The translations under genes and the position numbers were made by a program. A DNA stretch of 64,000 bases from Bacillus xiamenensis. Lineage in GTDB: Bacteria; Bacillota; Bacilli; Bacillales; Bacillaceae. The notes beneath the pieces were generated by a model. That model saw only the letters and a program-made list of their open reading frames with translations. It made no database searches and was not told the origin of the DNA. Numbering within the stretch: position 1 is the stretch's first letter; each line of letters opens with the position of its first letter. This document shows, in pieces, positions 64,000-64,000 of this stretch. The DNA lies in contig NZ_AMSH01000012.1 of NCBI RefSeq assembly GCF_000300535.1, positions 1-64,000 on the forward strand, in the 5' to 3' direction.

Positions 64000-64000
64000 A

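Overview
The window is chromosomal DNA of a low-GC Bacillus, most likely of the Bacillus pumilus group (B. pumilus, B. safensis or B. altitudinis). Nearly every core gene can be read as an orthologue of a B. subtilis gene, and the order follows the B. subtilis ykwD-pbpH-kinA to rnjA stretch: ykwD, pbpH, kinA, patA, cheV, ykyB, ykuC, ykuD, ykuE, fadH, ykuI, fsrA, ykuJ, ykuK, abbA, darB, ccpC, ykuNOP, dapH, dapL, ykuS, ykuT, ykuU, ykuV, rok, yknT, mobA-moeB-moeA-mobB-moaE-moaD, yknWXYZ, fruRKA, sipT, ykoA, ykpA, ampS, ykpC, mreBH, abh, kinC, ykqA, ktrC, adeC, rnjA (cut by the window end). Gene identities rest on remembered sequence and gene order, not on a search.

Layout. 0.1-6.5 kb: cell wall (ykwD, pbpH), sporulation kinase kinA, aminotransferase patA. 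6.8-10.2 kb: three transport or membrane genes that B. subtilis does not have here. 10.2-11.7 kb: cheV with a sigma-D promoter, and ykyB. 11.8-16.5 kb: a decayed prophage. It holds fused fragments of integrase, DnaB-type helicase, terminase and endolysin, followed by an intact secreted cationic protein with a membrane partner and an intact Rap-Phr module (predicted signal QRGHT). 16.8-31.7 kb: the yku genes, including the iron-sparing sRNA FsrA, a manganese catalase, the AbrB antirepressor AbbA, the c-di-AMP receptor DarB, iron-controlled flavodoxins and two acetyl-DAP lysine genes. 32-40 kb: peroxiredoxin ykuU, a duplicated and structured intergenic element, ykuV, rok, molybdenum cofactor genes and a short Rok paralogue. 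40.6-48.2 kb: yknWXYZ export system and the fructose operon. 48.3-51.0 kb: sipT, ykoA, ykpA. 51.1-54.2 kb: a second decayed integrative element, inserted at the 3' end of ampS. 54.2-64 kb: ampS, ykpC, mreBH, abh, kinC, ykqA, ktrC, adeC and rnjA.

How the genes work together. Several control points of the transition from growth to sporulation lie here: kinases KinA and KinC feed the Spo0F/Spo0A phosphorelay; Rap-Phr probably drains it; AbbA, Abh, Rok and the Rok paralogue act on transition-state promoters. Iron economy forms a second theme: a perfect Fur box on fsrA, two on ykuNOP, and an iron-free manganese catalase directly after fsrA. PatA, DapH and DapL cover the acetylated branch of diaminopimelate synthesis.

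The most novel parts are the two accessory islands. The 51-54 kb island carries a RES-domain (NAD-degrading toxin family) gene whose N-terminal half is 18 exact 45-bp repeats broken by five nonsense codons without any indel. It is bounded by a duplicated ampS 3' end, with an integrase stub beside the right copy. The 11.8-16.5 kb island keeps an apparently intact two-gene bacteriocin-like unit in which a terminator sits between the secreted protein and its membrane partner.
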